DNA of 64,000 nucleotides. Source: Gaiellasilicea sp963707575. GTDB taxonomy: Bacteria; Actinomycetota; Thermoleophilia; Gaiellales; Gaiellaceae. This document shows, one piece after another, positions 49,701 to 57,312 of this stretch. Both the position numbers and the translations under genes were made by a program. Positions within the stretch are counted from its first letter, which is position 1, and every line of letters starts with the position of its first letter. Location of the stretch: positions 1,302,001 to 1,366,000 of the forward strand of contig OY970171.1 in the NCBI GenBank assembly GCA_963707575.1, read 5' to 3'. The notes below the pieces were generated by a model, which saw only the letters and a program-made list of their open reading frames with translations, was not told where the DNA came from and did not search any database.

Positions 49701-49875
49701 CGGTGCGCCGGTGGAGGCCTTCGTCGGCTTCTGGATCCACTCGAGCGAGATGCAGGCCCGGACGCGGCTGCCCCTCGCGCTGGCGACGTTCGGCCTCCTG
49801 CCGGAGATCGTCTCGCTCGACGGTCTGCGCTGGGTGCCGCAGGCCTCCAACGCGTCATGCGGCGACACAGACTAG
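46705..49875 (+). CDS. Large exported glycosidase-like plus esterase-like fusion protein
   Basis: A single open frame of 1056 residues with an export signal (first ~33, cleavage near EARAAAAPD). Residues ~40-650 resemble an alpha/alpha-barrel glycoside hydrolase with repeated aromatic segments (TLTWRYSIGNPYEQFSFPEG near 310, MPYAFASGLFEPG, GGTDAVYGINVARFLAD). Residues ~660-750 form a beta-rich linker. The C-terminal ~290 residues are an alpha/beta-hydrolase: oxyanion part ISPHGRGLSG, nucleophile Ser in FGGSMGGQE near 873, Asp in WSVSDRVVVDQ and His in FWIHSSEM. GTG start at 46705. Substrate unknown; a secreted polysaccharide-degrading role is plausible. Confidence 0.82.
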   Translation: MPSGKYRRRLTETSFVVLVAIAALAGVPEARAAAAPDPCPDPRASASHALRVEAALRAGRDVWGNALLAARDGPTYAGARRYLPPLLYARAPGKRALTDSGVYYLPFSQPLGVRGAGAVGLHVADGSQVISNRVGARSLTVFVGPDGSERYGSCLRRLQPAHLAGGYLPILETAYVDAAGARYRQESFAARAAGGLASFVRLEVDARQAAARVRLQPTAGRVLSYRVPRGATRTLYVGWLNDPRRARTFRVDEERYEGARDSVAAYWNLRLAAGTQIVVPERRVNDAVRNLLIQNLTLTWRYSIGNPYEQFSFPEGSDVAQVLAEFGHAGVSRSILRTSLTRKPTPYPNWKRGEKLVGSAAHYRLSGDRTYIRQATPALRSYVNALGRQIERNGSGLLDPERYSSDIPDSVLGLHSQAVVWQGLREMGLVWAETGNPALAARCRALAARLERGLRRAVRASQRRLADGSLFLPARLLAGEQPYGSLTEARLGSYWNLVMPYAFASGLFEPGSAETRGTLRYLLGHGSRLLGVVRAGAYALYPSPTFPTGGTDAVYGINVARFLADADQADQLVLSLYGMLAAAMTPRTYISGEAATVTPLDGRHYRSMYLPPNGASNAAFLETVRALLVHETRTSRGAPRGLQLAFATPRPWLRPGARIAVTRAATSFGALTYSVERRTDAIHASVEVPERRPATLQLRLRLPRGTSIAGVTVGGRPFTRVRGEVIDLSGLRGKLELVVRTRRGQIRRTSGTRTTLAATKRVVISYRAHDGRRNRAVVLLPSWYGPGNNPPIPLIISPHGRGLSGRINAANWGNLPARGGFAVVNPDARGRRLSAHSWGFPRHVDDLARMPQILRRTLPWLRFDPKRIYAFGGSMGGQETLLLVARHPKLLAGAAAFDAVTDFALQYRNFRRLACGKACLRAWGMPIGDGLRKLARKEIGGTPKTVPRAYARRSPLAYAPAIAASCVPLQLWWSVSDRVVVDQARQSARLFWELRRLNRGAPVEAFVGFWIHSSEMQARTRLPLALATFGLLPEIVSLDGLRWVPQASNASCGDTD

Positions 49876-49881
49876 GAGGGT

Positions 49882-49911
49882 CTCCCGCGCACGCAGCCGC
49901 GCGCGCGGGAG
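49882..49911. terminator. Hairpin between convergent genes
   Basis: CTCCCGCGC (49882-49890) and GCGCGGGAG (49903-49911) form a nine-base perfect stem around a 12-base loop, in the 45-base gap between the large exported protein and the convergent FAD oxidase. No T-run is present; a factor-dependent or two-way terminator is the likely role. Confidence 0.55.
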
Positions 49912-49920
49912 CCGTGACCT

Positions 49921-51330
49921 CTAGCCGTCGCTCGAGAGCGGGTGGTTCGAGAGGAACGTGTCCGCGGGATCGACCTCGGCCTTGATCCGGCAGAGGCGGT
50001 CGTAGGCCTCCACGGCGAAGAGGCTTCGCGGCCCACGGCGGGTGTCGGCGAAGTTCATGTACGTGTGCTCCGCCTCCCACCCTGCAACCGCCTCACGCAT
50101 CACGGAGACCGCGCCCTCGATCGCCTCCGCCGCCTCGGGAGTCGGCGCGAAGCCGACCGAGTACATGACGAACGGGGCCTCGAACGCCGCGAGCGCGCCG
50201 TGCCCGGCCTGCGTGCGCGCAACTGCGCCGCCGAGGTGGCGGATCTCCACGCTGAGGAGCGGCGACCCGACGGTGGCGTCGACGATCGCGTCGACGAGCT
50301 CCGCGTCGACGTCCGTGAGCATGCCGCCGTCGCCGACCGCCGGCACGGGCTCCTCGGGGTCCATGTGCAGCTGGGCGAGCGCCGTCACCGGGATGGTGGC
50401 GATCGTGTCCAGCACAGGCCCGAGCGCCCGCAGCGGAGCCAGCAGCGCTGCACCCTCGGCCTCGTCGCCGAGATAGATCGCCTCGACGACGACGAACGAC
50501 TGCCCGCGAACCGGCTCCGGGATCTCCGGGATGGGCGGGAACTGCAGGATGCGGCCGACCGAGGTCATTTCCTCCGGCTGGCCGTCCGTCCACGCACGCC
50601 ACTCGTTCAGCACCTCCGCGGCGCGGTCGACCGGATACCAGAGGATGCCGGCGTAGACCTCCGCGATCGGGAACAGGTTGAACTCGATCGCGGTGACGAC
50701 GCCGAACGCGCCGCCGCCGCCGCGCAGGGCCCAGAACAGATCGGCCTCGTGCTCTGCGTCCGCACGCACGAGGCGCCCGTCGGCGGTGACGAGCTCGATC
50801 GCGGTGACCTGGTTCGCGCCGATGCCATGCTTGCGCGCGAGCCACGAGAGCCCGCCGCCGAGCGTGTAGCCGACGACACCGACATCGGGCGACGAGCCGG
50901 CGAGCGCGGCGAGACCGTGCTCGGCCGCAGCCTCCACGACCTCGATCCAGAGCACGCCGGCCTCGGCGCGCGCGGTGCGGGCCTCGGCGTCGATCGTGAC
51001 GCCGCGCATGCGCACCGTCTTCAGGAGGATCGCGTCCTCGAGCGAGCCGGCCGCTGCCGCCAGCGCAGCCGCGTTGTGGCCGGTTCCCTGCGGCGCGACC
51101 CGCAGGCCGTTCTCGCCCGCGAAGCGCACGACCGCCGCGACGTCGGCCGCGGACTCCGTCAGCGCCACGGCGGCGGGCTGCTGGTCGATCGCGAGGTTCC
51201 AGGCGAGGCGAGCCTCGTCCCAGCCCTCGTCCTCCGGCGTCACGATGTCGCCCTCGAGCTGCGCACGCAGCGGGCGAACATCGACGAGCGTCGGTGTCGT
51301 CTGCACTTCGGTCACCTCCATAGTTGTCAT
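49921..51330 (-). CDS. FAD-binding BBE-type oxidoreductase
   Basis: A 469-residue flavoenzyme with a PCMH FAD-binding domain (residues ~50-230) and a C-terminal BBE segment ending RIKAEVDPADTFLSNHPL. The covalent-flavin His is in VAPQGTGHNAAALA; the second (Cys) site of bicovalent members is replaced in AGSSPDVGVVGYTLGGGLS. It is the second enzyme of this family in the window but only distantly similar to that at 2114-3463. ATG at 51330; the palindrome CCGATACATCGG lies 27 bases upstream (51357-51368). Substrate unknown. Confidence 0.9.
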   Translation of the reverse strand: MTTMEVTEVQTTPTLVDVRPLRAQLEGDIVTPEDEGWDEARLAWNLAIDQQPAAVALTESAADVAAVVRFAGENGLRVAPQGTGHNAAALAAAAGSLEDAILLKTVRMRGVTIDAEARTARAEAGVLWIEVVEAAAEHGLAALAGSSPDVGVVGYTLGGGLSWLARKHGIGANQVTAIELVTADGRLVRADAEHEADLFWALRGGGGAFGVVTAIEFNLFPIAEVYAGILWYPVDRAAEVLNEWRAWTDGQPEEMTSVGRILQFPPIPEIPEPVRGQSFVVVEAIYLGDEAEGAALLAPLRALGPVLDTIATIPVTALAQLHMDPEEPVPAVGDGGMLTDVDAELVDAIVDATVGSPLLSVEIRHLGGAVARTQAGHGALAAFEAPFVMYSVGFAPTPEAAEAIEGAVSVMREAVAGWEAEHTYMNFADTRRGPRSLFAVEAYDRLCRIKAEVDPADTFLSNHPLSSDG

Positions 51331-51356
51331 GGAGCGATCCTGCGCCGCGCGCCGTG

Positions 51357-51368
51357 CCGATACATCGG
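51357..51368. promoter_or_regulatory. Near-palindrome CCGAT-AC-ATCGG before the FAD oxidase gene
   Basis: CCGATACATCGG is a perfect inverted repeat apart from the two centre bases and contains the rare 8-mer GATACATC also found at 55967 and (reverse) 57225. It is 27 bases upstream of the FAD oxidase ATG, where a regulator would be expected to bind. Function is inferred from place and repetition only. Confidence 0.45.
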
Positions 51369-51449
51369 CCGGAGGCAGGAACCTCGCCCTCGCCGCGGAT
51401 GATCTTCAGGTCGGCCGCTGGGAGGACGCGCCCTCGTCAGTGCGGACGA

Positions 51450-52043
51450 CTAGGCGAGTCGGTCGAGCAATTCAGCCATCTGCCGCTCGAGCGTGGCGAC
51501 TCGTTCCTCGAGCCCGCTCGTCGGTGCAGGTGGCGAGTGGGGCTCGGCCTCTTCCTCGCCGCCGCCGCCGAGCAGCTGCTCGTACCGGTCCTGGCTCTGC
51601 CCGGGCCGGCGCGGTAGCCGGCGCACGAGCTCGTTCTCGGCCAGCGCGTCGAGCGCCTTCTGGACGTCGTCGAGGCTCCCGAACGGGTAGAGCCGCTCGA
51701 CTCTCGTCTTCAGCTCGCCGGGCGTCTGCGGCCCACGCAGCATCAACACGGCCAGAAGGGCGATCTGCGACGGGACGCGGCCGAGCGCGTCGTCCAGCAG
51801 GTGACGGTACTTGGCCGCCCGGCTGCCCGGCCCGCTCGCGAGCCTCGTCCACCCGCGGCGCGAGAGCCGCTCGAGCGCGGTCCGGATCGTGGCCTCGTCG
51901 TAGTCGACCACCGGCTCGCGGTTCGTCGCCTGGTTGCACGCGAGCCGCAACGCGTTCAGCGAGAGCGGGTAGACGTCGGGCGTCGTCCGCTGCTTCTCGA
52001 TCAGGCAGCCGAGGACCCTGATCTCGACGGGGTCAGCGTCCAT
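51450..52043 (-). CDS. YceH/DUF480 family protein
   Basis: A 197-residue protein of the UPF0502 (YceH) family. It starts MDADPVEIRVLGCLIEKQRTTPDVYPLSLNAL (seen in pieces over residues 1-32) with NQATNREPVVDYDEATIR, two winged-helix domains, GWTRLASGPGSRAAKYRHLL, and a C-terminal ~30-residue coiled coil (LEERVATLERQMAELLDRL). The family is conserved in bacteria but has no proven function; it may bind DNA. An upstream TTG at 52049 would add two residues. Single gene, downstream of the small CHAT-locus protein. Confidence 0.9.
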   Translation of the reverse strand: MDADPVEIRVLGCLIEKQRTTPDVYPLSLNALRLACNQATNREPVVDYDEATIRTALERLSRRGWTRLASGPGSRAAKYRHLLDDALGRVPSQIALLAVLMLRGPQTPGELKTRVERLYPFGSLDDVQKALDALAENELVRRLPRRPGQSQDRYEQLLGGGGEEEAEPHSPPAPTSGLEERVATLERQMAELLDRLA

Positions 52044-52078
52044 GCGCAAAGCCTACGACGCCGAGGCACCCTGGCAGG

Positions 52079-52573
52079 TCAGATCGTGATCCAGGTCGTC
52101 TCCGCCGCGACGTCCGTGGACTCGCGCCCGGTCACGCGCAGGCGCATGCGCCCCGCCGGCACGCCCTCGACGCGAAACCGGCCGTGCTCATCGGCTTCGA
52201 CCGTCGTGCGACGCTCGGTCGTCTGCACCTCGATCGTGGCCGGGCGCGGGGGCACGAGCTGACCGACGAGCGTCCGTTGCGCACCGCTGCCGAGGATATC
52301 CAGCTCGATCGTGAAGTCACCGGCCTCGAACGCGACCGCGCGGGCGCTGCCGGTCGACCGGACGAGCGCGAGCCGGTGGTCGTCGACACTCGAGTCCGAG
52401 AGCAGGGCCGCGAGCTCCGCGTCGACGCGACGCCAGGTCAGGCTCTCGCGCCCCGCGTGCACGAGCACGTCCGGCAACGGATCGATCACCGAGGCGATCC
52501 GCCGCAGGTCCGCGAGCAGGGCATCGTCCGGATCGGTCGGGCCGGGCACGTCGGGGTTACCCGAGTCGGTCAC
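52079..52573 (-). CDS. Small CHAT-locus protein with C-terminal Ig-like (carboxypeptidase-regulatory-like) domain
   Basis: A 164-residue protein. Residues ~15-65 are a helical segment (DDALLADLRRIASVIDPLPD), and residues ~70-155 are a beta-rich region ending TTVEADEHGRFRVEGVPAGRMRLRV, which matches the carboxypeptidase-regulatory-like Ig fold. No signal peptide is visible, so it is likely cytoplasmic. The gene overlaps the 3' end of the sigma factor gene by 17 bases and is third in the CHAT-sigma operon. It could modulate the sigma factor or be a protease substrate; that is speculation. Confidence 0.78.
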   Translation of the reverse strand: MTDSGNPDVPGPTDPDDALLADLRRIASVIDPLPDVLVHAGRESLTWRRVDAELAALLSDSSVDDHRLALVRSTGSARAVAFEAGDFTIELDILGSGAQRTLVGQLVPPRPATIEVQTTERRTTVEADEHGRFRVEGVPAGRMRLRVTGRESTDVAAETTWITI

Positions 52574-53228
52574 GTGTTCCTCCCGCGTCGAAGGCTGCCA
52601 ACTGCGGATCGCGCCGGAGACGCTCGAGGCAGCGCCTCCGCGTCGGGCCGATCGCCCCGATCGGCATGCCGAGCGCTGCCGAGACCTCCTGGTAGCTCGG
52701 TTCGACGTCGGCCATCAGGACCCTGAGCAACGCCTGACACCGCTCGCCGAGGCCGGCGAACGCGCCCCAGAACGCCCGGTCCCGCTCGGTCGCCAGCAGC
52801 GCCTGGTCGAGAGCGACACCGCCGTCGGCCTCGAAGGTCTCCATGTCGCCCGTCACGACCTCTCGCGCGCCGTGCCGGATCAGGGCCAGGCACTCGTTCC
52901 GTGCCGTCGTCGCGAGCCAGCCGCCGAGCCGCTCCGGCTCGCGGATCCGGTCGAGGTGCTCGACGAGACGCAGCCAGGTCGTCTGCACGACCTCGGCGCT
53001 GTCGGCGGCGCTCAACCGGTGCGCACGAACGGTCGCCCAGATCAGCCCGCCGAACCGCTCGACGATCGCGTTCCAGGCCCCTTGCTCGCCCTCTGCGGCG
53101 GCGTGAACGAGGTCTGCGAGATCCACTGCGCCCGAATCCCCCCTGGGAACGTGTCGTCGGTCGTTGCCGAGGAGCACCTCAACACCGGTGTCGAGCTGCT
53201 CGGGGCGGCACAGCGTGAACACGCTCAC
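52557..53228 (-). CDS. ECF-type RNA polymerase sigma factor
   Basis: A sigma-70 family protein with region 2 (NAIVERFGGLIWATVRAHRL, EVVQTTWLRLVEHLDRIREP then GWLATTARNECLAL) and region 4 (VLMADVEPSYQEVSAALGMP and a C-terminal RRRCLERLRRDP). I give the GTG at 53228 because it overlaps the CHAT stop as GTGA. A GTG at 53126 (VDLADLVHAA, GGGGGG 11 bases before it) matches the usual start of this family and may be the true one, so the first ~34 residues are doubtful. Second gene of the CHAT operon; it probably reads the product of the protease switch. Confidence 0.85.
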   Translation of the reverse strand: MSVFTLCRPEQLDTGVEVLLGNDRRHVPRGDSGAVDLADLVHAAAEGEQGAWNAIVERFGGLIWATVRAHRLSAADSAEVVQTTWLRLVEHLDRIREPERLGGWLATTARNECLALIRHGAREVVTGDMETFEADGGVALDQALLATERDRAFWGAFAGLGERCQALLRVLMADVEPSYQEVSAALGMPIGAIGPTRRRCLERLRRDPQLAAFDAGGTRDRLG

Positions 53229-55927
53229 CCCGCCCCGAAGCATACGAATCCGGCACGGGCCGCGACAGCCTCGATGCCGTCGCCGGCGGCTGCCTGGGCC
53301 CGGACGAGCGCCTCGGAAGGGCGGTCTCCGGCGGCCAGCCCGCGGTGGAACGCTTTCATCAGCACGGTGCTCGTCTCGTCGGGGACGGTCACGACGCTCG
53401 CGACGATCGTGGAGCTCCCGAGGGCGAGGAGCGTTGCGGTGAGCCCCATCAGCTCGTCGCCCGCGCGCACCTCGGACAAGCCGGACTCGCAGGCCGAGAG
53501 CACGCACAGCGCGGGTGCATCGTCCAGCGACTCGAAGTCGTAGACGGTGAGCGGACCGTCGGCGAGGTCGATCGACGAGAAGAGCGGGTTGTCGGAGCGG
53601 AACGACCCGTGCGCCGCGAGGTGCAGCACGTCCGCCCCGTCCAGTGCCTTCAGGACGGCCGAGGCTGTGGCCGCTGCCCCGAGGAGCGGTGAGGCGCCGT
53701 AGAGAGCGGCCACCGCGCTCGCCTCCGGGCTCGCGAACGGCAGTCCTGGGCCGGCGGCGACCGTCACGCGAGCGCGTGCAACGGTCGGGCGATACCGCGT
53801 CTCGGCGTGGCCCCAGGCGGCCGCCGAAGGTGCGACCGCGTACGGACGCCCGGCCAGACTGGGCGCGATCGACCAGGGCATCGCATGCAGGGCACCGGTC
53901 GGAACGAGCACGAGCGGGCGCTCGCCGAGCTCGGCGGCGAGCGGTCGGAGCAGCAAGTCGTCGAGCCGCCCGGCCGCGTGGGTGGCCGCGTCGGAAGCGG
54001 CCGCCCGAACGGGCGCCGTGGTGGTCGATCGTGCCAGCCGGCGCAGGGCGAAGCGAAGCGCGTCGAGCTCCATCCGGGCTTCGGCGGCGTCCCCAAGAGC
54101 GTGCAGCCGCACCCGCCCCGAGCACAGCGTGACCGCGCGCAGCCGGCCCTCGGCCTCCACGTAGGTGACGAGAGCCCGTTCCCCGAGCAGGTCGCCGAGC
54201 TCTCGGACGGTGAGCCGCGCCGCCGCGCCCGTGGCGGTGCCCGCCGCATGGCGCGTGCGACGCCGCACCGATTCCTCCAGCGTGACCTGGCGCCGGCGGA
54301 GCTCGCGAACGTCCTGCCCCGCCAGAGAGCCTTCCTGGACGTCCGCCACGATGCGCCGCAGATCTGCGAGCTCGGCCGCGAGCTCGTCGTTGTCCGGCGG
54401 ACGAACCGGCCGCAGCCCGAGAGCACCGACACGACCCTCCTCCAGCCAGGCGAGGACGCGGCGAGCGTCGGCGTCCTCGAGGGCCAGCCGCAGCCCGAGC
54501 GCCGTGAGCTCCTCGGCCTGACCGCCCACCTGCGCGCGCAGCTCGGTCGCGCCGAGCGCGACGCGGTACTCGTTCAGCAGGCGGACGCCCGACCGGAGCG
54601 CCGCGTAGGCCTTCGGCCGACTGCCGTCCGCGAGCGCGAGCAGGGCACTCGCGTGCTTCGCCCGCACGCGGAGATCGACCGGCTCGCGCCGGCTGACGCG
54701 AACCTGGGCGAGAGCACGCCGCGCCGCGACCGTCCGGCCCAGAGTGAGAGCGATCCGGGCACCCAGGAGGTGAGCGTCGAGCGCGGCGACCGACCAGCCG
54801 GCCGACGCAAGCGACAGCGCGGCGCGACGGGAGCCGCGCAGCGACTCGACGGACGGCCCATGCTCGAGGAACGTCGCCCGCAGCGCCGCGTAGCGGGCGA
54901 GCGCGACCCAGCGCGGCCGCCGCTGGCGACCGAAGGCGCGTGCGGCCGTCTCGGCCTCGCTTCGCGCCGTCTCGAAGTCGCCGTCCACGAGGGCCGTCTC
55001 GGCGAGCATCAGCCGGGCCTCCGCCGTCTCGAGCGCCATGCTGCCGCGGGCGAGCTCGGACACGGCCTGCTCGGCGGCCTCGCGCGCCTCCGCGACGAGG
55101 CGAACGGTCAGCAGGAGCTCGCAGCGGTCGCTCAGCCCGTAGGCGAGCGGGACGCCCTGGGCGCGCCGCCGCTCCTGTGAGCTGTCGTAGAGGTCGAGCG
55201 CGGTCGGAACGTCCCCACGGCGCGCGGCGACCCAGCCGAGATTGTGCTCGACCTCGGCCAGGGCCAGATCGAGACCGAGCTCCGAGTAGATCCGTGAGGA
55301 GGCGGAGAGGTCGTCCTCGGCCAGGCCCAGCGAGCCGCGATATGCGTGCACGAGCCCACGGTTGTTCAGCGCCCGCGCCTCCCAGAGCGGGTCGCCGTGG
55401 CGGCGCAGCACGACGAGCGCCGCACGGTATCCCTCGAGCGCCTCGTCGAGCCGGTGGTGGTGATGGAGGAGGATCGCCCGTTGCAGCTGCAGCCGCGCGC
55501 CGGCCAGCCCGTTCAGCGCGGCGCCTGCCGCGTCGATCTCGCGAAAGGCGCCGCGCGAGTCGCCCGTGTAGAGCAGGGCGCGGCCGAGGCTCATCCGCGC
55601 CTCGGCCGCCCGCACCCGCAGGTCGGCAGCGGACGCGACTCCCACGGCGCGCCGCAGATGGACGACGGCCGCATCGCCGTCCCGCAACCCCAGTGCAGCG
55701 AGCCCGAGAGCGCGCTCGGCTACCGCGACCGCCTCGACGTCGTCCCCCGCACGCCGCAGTGCCGCCTCTGCGAGCGCCCTCGCGTGCCGGGGCGAGTCCG
55801 GGGCGAGCTCGATCGCCCGCTCGGCGTCGGCGAGGGGGGTTTCGTCTCGAAGGTCGAGGTCGGTCGGCTCGGACCTCACTACGCCCGAGCGTAGTCGAGT
55901 CGGCCGCGGTTCACACACGGTGCTCAC
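53225..55927 (-). CDS. TPR-CHAT caspase-like protease
   Basis: A ~900-residue protein with TPR-like helical repeats over about residues 35-400 (for example DGDAAVVHLRRAVGVASAADL, LARYAALRATFLEHGPSVE), a helical linker and a C-terminal CHAT domain (about 620-895). The catalytic dyad is visible: His in VLHLAAHGSFRSDNPL (near 775) and Cys in CVLSACESGLSEVRAGDEL (near 810). TPR parts usually bind a trigger or substrate. No signal peptide, so cytoplasmic. The start is GTG at 55927 (GGGG five bases before) or GTG at 55879. It is first in the CHAT-sigma-Ig operon and divergent from a subtilase. Confidence 0.9.
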   Translation of the reverse strand: MSTVCEPRPTRLRSGVVRSEPTDLDLRDETPLADAERAIELAPDSPRHARALAEAALRRAGDDVEAVAVAERALGLAALGLRDGDAAVVHLRRAVGVASAADLRVRAAEARMSLGRALLYTGDSRGAFREIDAAGAALNGLAGARLQLQRAILLHHHHRLDEALEGYRAALVVLRRHGDPLWEARALNNRGLVHAYRGSLGLAEDDLSASSRIYSELGLDLALAEVEHNLGWVAARRGDVPTALDLYDSSQERRRAQGVPLAYGLSDRCELLLTVRLVAEAREAAEQAVSELARGSMALETAEARLMLAETALVDGDFETARSEAETAARAFGRQRRPRWVALARYAALRATFLEHGPSVESLRGSRRAALSLASAGWSVAALDAHLLGARIALTLGRTVAARRALAQVRVSRREPVDLRVRAKHASALLALADGSRPKAYAALRSGVRLLNEYRVALGATELRAQVGGQAEELTALGLRLALEDADARRVLAWLEEGRVGALGLRPVRPPDNDELAAELADLRRIVADVQEGSLAGQDVRELRRRQVTLEESVRRRTRHAAGTATGAAARLTVRELGDLLGERALVTYVEAEGRLRAVTLCSGRVRLHALGDAAEARMELDALRFALRRLARSTTTAPVRAAASDAATHAAGRLDDLLLRPLAAELGERPLVLVPTGALHAMPWSIAPSLAGRPYAVAPSAAAWGHAETRYRPTVARARVTVAAGPGLPFASPEASAVAALYGASPLLGAAATASAVLKALDGADVLHLAAHGSFRSDNPLFSSIDLADGPLTVYDFESLDDAPALCVLSACESGLSEVRAGDELMGLTATLLALGSSTIVASVVTVPDETSTVLMKAFHRGLAAGDRPSEALVRAQAAAGDGIEAVAARAGFVCFGAG

Positions 55928-56017
55928 TGTCGCCCCACGTGAAAGAGAGAGCCGAACGGCCTCGCAGATACATCACCCTGTTGCGGACGATCGCGCGACG
56001 CATACGATCTGACGGCG
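55928..56017. promoter_or_regulatory. Shared divergent promoter region of the CHAT and subtilase genes
   Basis: The 90 bases between the CHAT GTG and the subtilase ATG must hold both promoters. They contain GATACATC at 55967-55974, near the middle, an 8-mer also found before the FAD oxidase (51359-51366) and, reversed, before the LuxR gene (57225-57232). I cannot define the -35 and -10 boxes with confidence; an ECF-type promoter read by the locus's own sigma factor is an inference. Confidence 0.5.
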
Positions 56018-57214
56018 ATGGCACGCGAGCGAGAGCCCCGGGATCCGCGCAGAGCGATCCAACGGCATCGGGAGACAAGGCTTCCCGACCGCGAAGACGT
56101 TCGGCTCACGCTCGGGGAGCGCCCGCACCTGCACACCCCGAACGAGCTCTTCGTCGCGCGGGAGGACCTGCCGCTGCTGGCGCGCACGCTCGAGGAGCTG
56201 GACGCCAAGGAGCTCGACACGACGCCGGGGATCGAGGAGCGCCTGCTGCGGTTCGAGCTGCCGGCCGGCGAGGACTTCCCGGAGGCGATGGGCAGGCTGC
56301 GCGTCCGCGACGACGACGCCTTGCCCCGCGTCTCGCCCCACCACGTGCTCTGCGGGCTGCCGTTCGTGCAGGGCGGTCCCGCCGGCTTCGCCGTCGCCGC
56401 GGAGGAGGGCGTGGAGTTCTCGGACGGAGACGGCGAGGGGGCTTGCGTCGCCGTGATCGATACCGGCTACACGCCCCGCCTGCACTCGTGGCTCGACGAC
56501 CGCACGAACGCCGCGCCGGACACGCTCGAGGACACCGACGTCAACCCGCAGAACGGCTGGCTCGACGACGAGTCGGGTCACGGCACGTTCATCGCGGGCG
56601 TCGTCCTCCAGCGCGCTCCGAACGCGAAGATCGAGATCGCGAAGGTGCTCGACACCGAGGGCTACGGCTCCGAGCTCGACGTCGCACGCGCGATCCTCGA
56701 GCACGCCGACGCCGACGTGATCAATCTCTCACTCGGCTGCTACAGCCACGACGACCAGCCGCCGCTGGCGATCGCCGAAGCGCTCCGACACGTCTCGCCG
56801 ACGACGGTGGTCGTCGCGGCCGCCGGCAACGACTCGACGCACCGGCCGCTCTGGCCCGCCGCCCACAAGCGCGTCCTCGCCGTGGCGGCCGTCGACGACG
56901 ACCTGCAGAGGGCGCCCTTCTCGAACTTCGGCTGGTGGGTGGACGTCGCCGCCCGAGGGGTTCACGTGCTGAGCACGTTCCTCGAGTTCGACGAGTCCGG
57001 GCAGACGAGTCCGATTCCGGGCCGCGTGCCGCAGAGCTTCCGCCGCTGGGCGCATTGGAGTGGCACCTCGTTCGCGGCGCCGAAGATCTCGGGCGAGATC
57101 GCCGCGACGATGACCCGGCTCGGCTCCGCCAGCGCGCGCGAAGCCGCAGCCGCCCTGCTCGCCGGCCAGGGCCGCCGGCCCGATGCCGAGGTCGGCACCG
57201 TCTTCGACATCTGA
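56018..57214 (+). CDS. Intracellular subtilase (S8 family serine protease)
   Basis: A 398-residue subtilisin-like protease with all three catalytic residues: Asp in CVAVIDTGYTPR (near 148), His in SGHGTFIAGVVL (near 189) and Ser in WSGTSFAAPKISGEIA (near 350), plus the oxyanion Asn in VVVAAAGNDST. There is no signal peptide; the first ~115 residues are charged and could be a pro-region or partner-binding segment. Being cytoplasmic and divergent from TPR-CHAT and sigma genes, it may be cut by, or act with, the CHAT protease. ATG at 56018 starts MAREREPRDPRR. Confidence 0.92.
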   Translation: MAREREPRDPRRAIQRHRETRLPDREDVRLTLGERPHLHTPNELFVAREDLPLLARTLEELDAKELDTTPGIEERLLRFELPAGEDFPEAMGRLRVRDDDALPRVSPHHVLCGLPFVQGGPAGFAVAAEEGVEFSDGDGEGACVAVIDTGYTPRLHSWLDDRTNAAPDTLEDTDVNPQNGWLDDESGHGTFIAGVVLQRAPNAKIEIAKVLDTEGYGSELDVARAILEHADADVINLSLGCYSHDDQPPLAIAEALRHVSPTTVVVAAAGNDSTHRPLWPAAHKRVLAVAAVDDDLQRAPFSNFGWWVDVAARGVHVLSTFLEFDESGQTSPIPGRVPQSFRRWAHWSGTSFAAPKISGEIAATMTRLGSASAREAAAALLAGQGRRPDAEVGTVFDI

Positions 57215-57224
57215 ATCGGACTCC

Positions 57225-57232
57225 GATGTATC
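57225..57232. promoter_or_regulatory. GATGTATC element before the LuxR-type regulator gene
   Basis: GATGTATC lies 80 bases before the LuxR gene start and 10 bases after the subtilase stop, preceded by the short palindrome ATCGGA-C-TCCGAT (57215-57227). The same 8-mer, as GATACATC, is in the CHAT/subtilase promoter and before the FAD oxidase; GTGTATC recurs after the LuxR gene at 58011. Regulation is inferred. Confidence 0.4.
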
Positions 57233-57312
57233 AGGGGGCCCGACTGGCCGCTCTATCCCGTCGACGTCGCGAGCGAATCGCGCCACCGCCGATGAAGGGA
57301 GAGCTTCCGATC

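Noticed and set aside
51331..51449. A small gene in the gap between the FAD oxidase and YceH-like genes
   Set aside because: No frame with coding character; only the CCGATACATCGG element was found.
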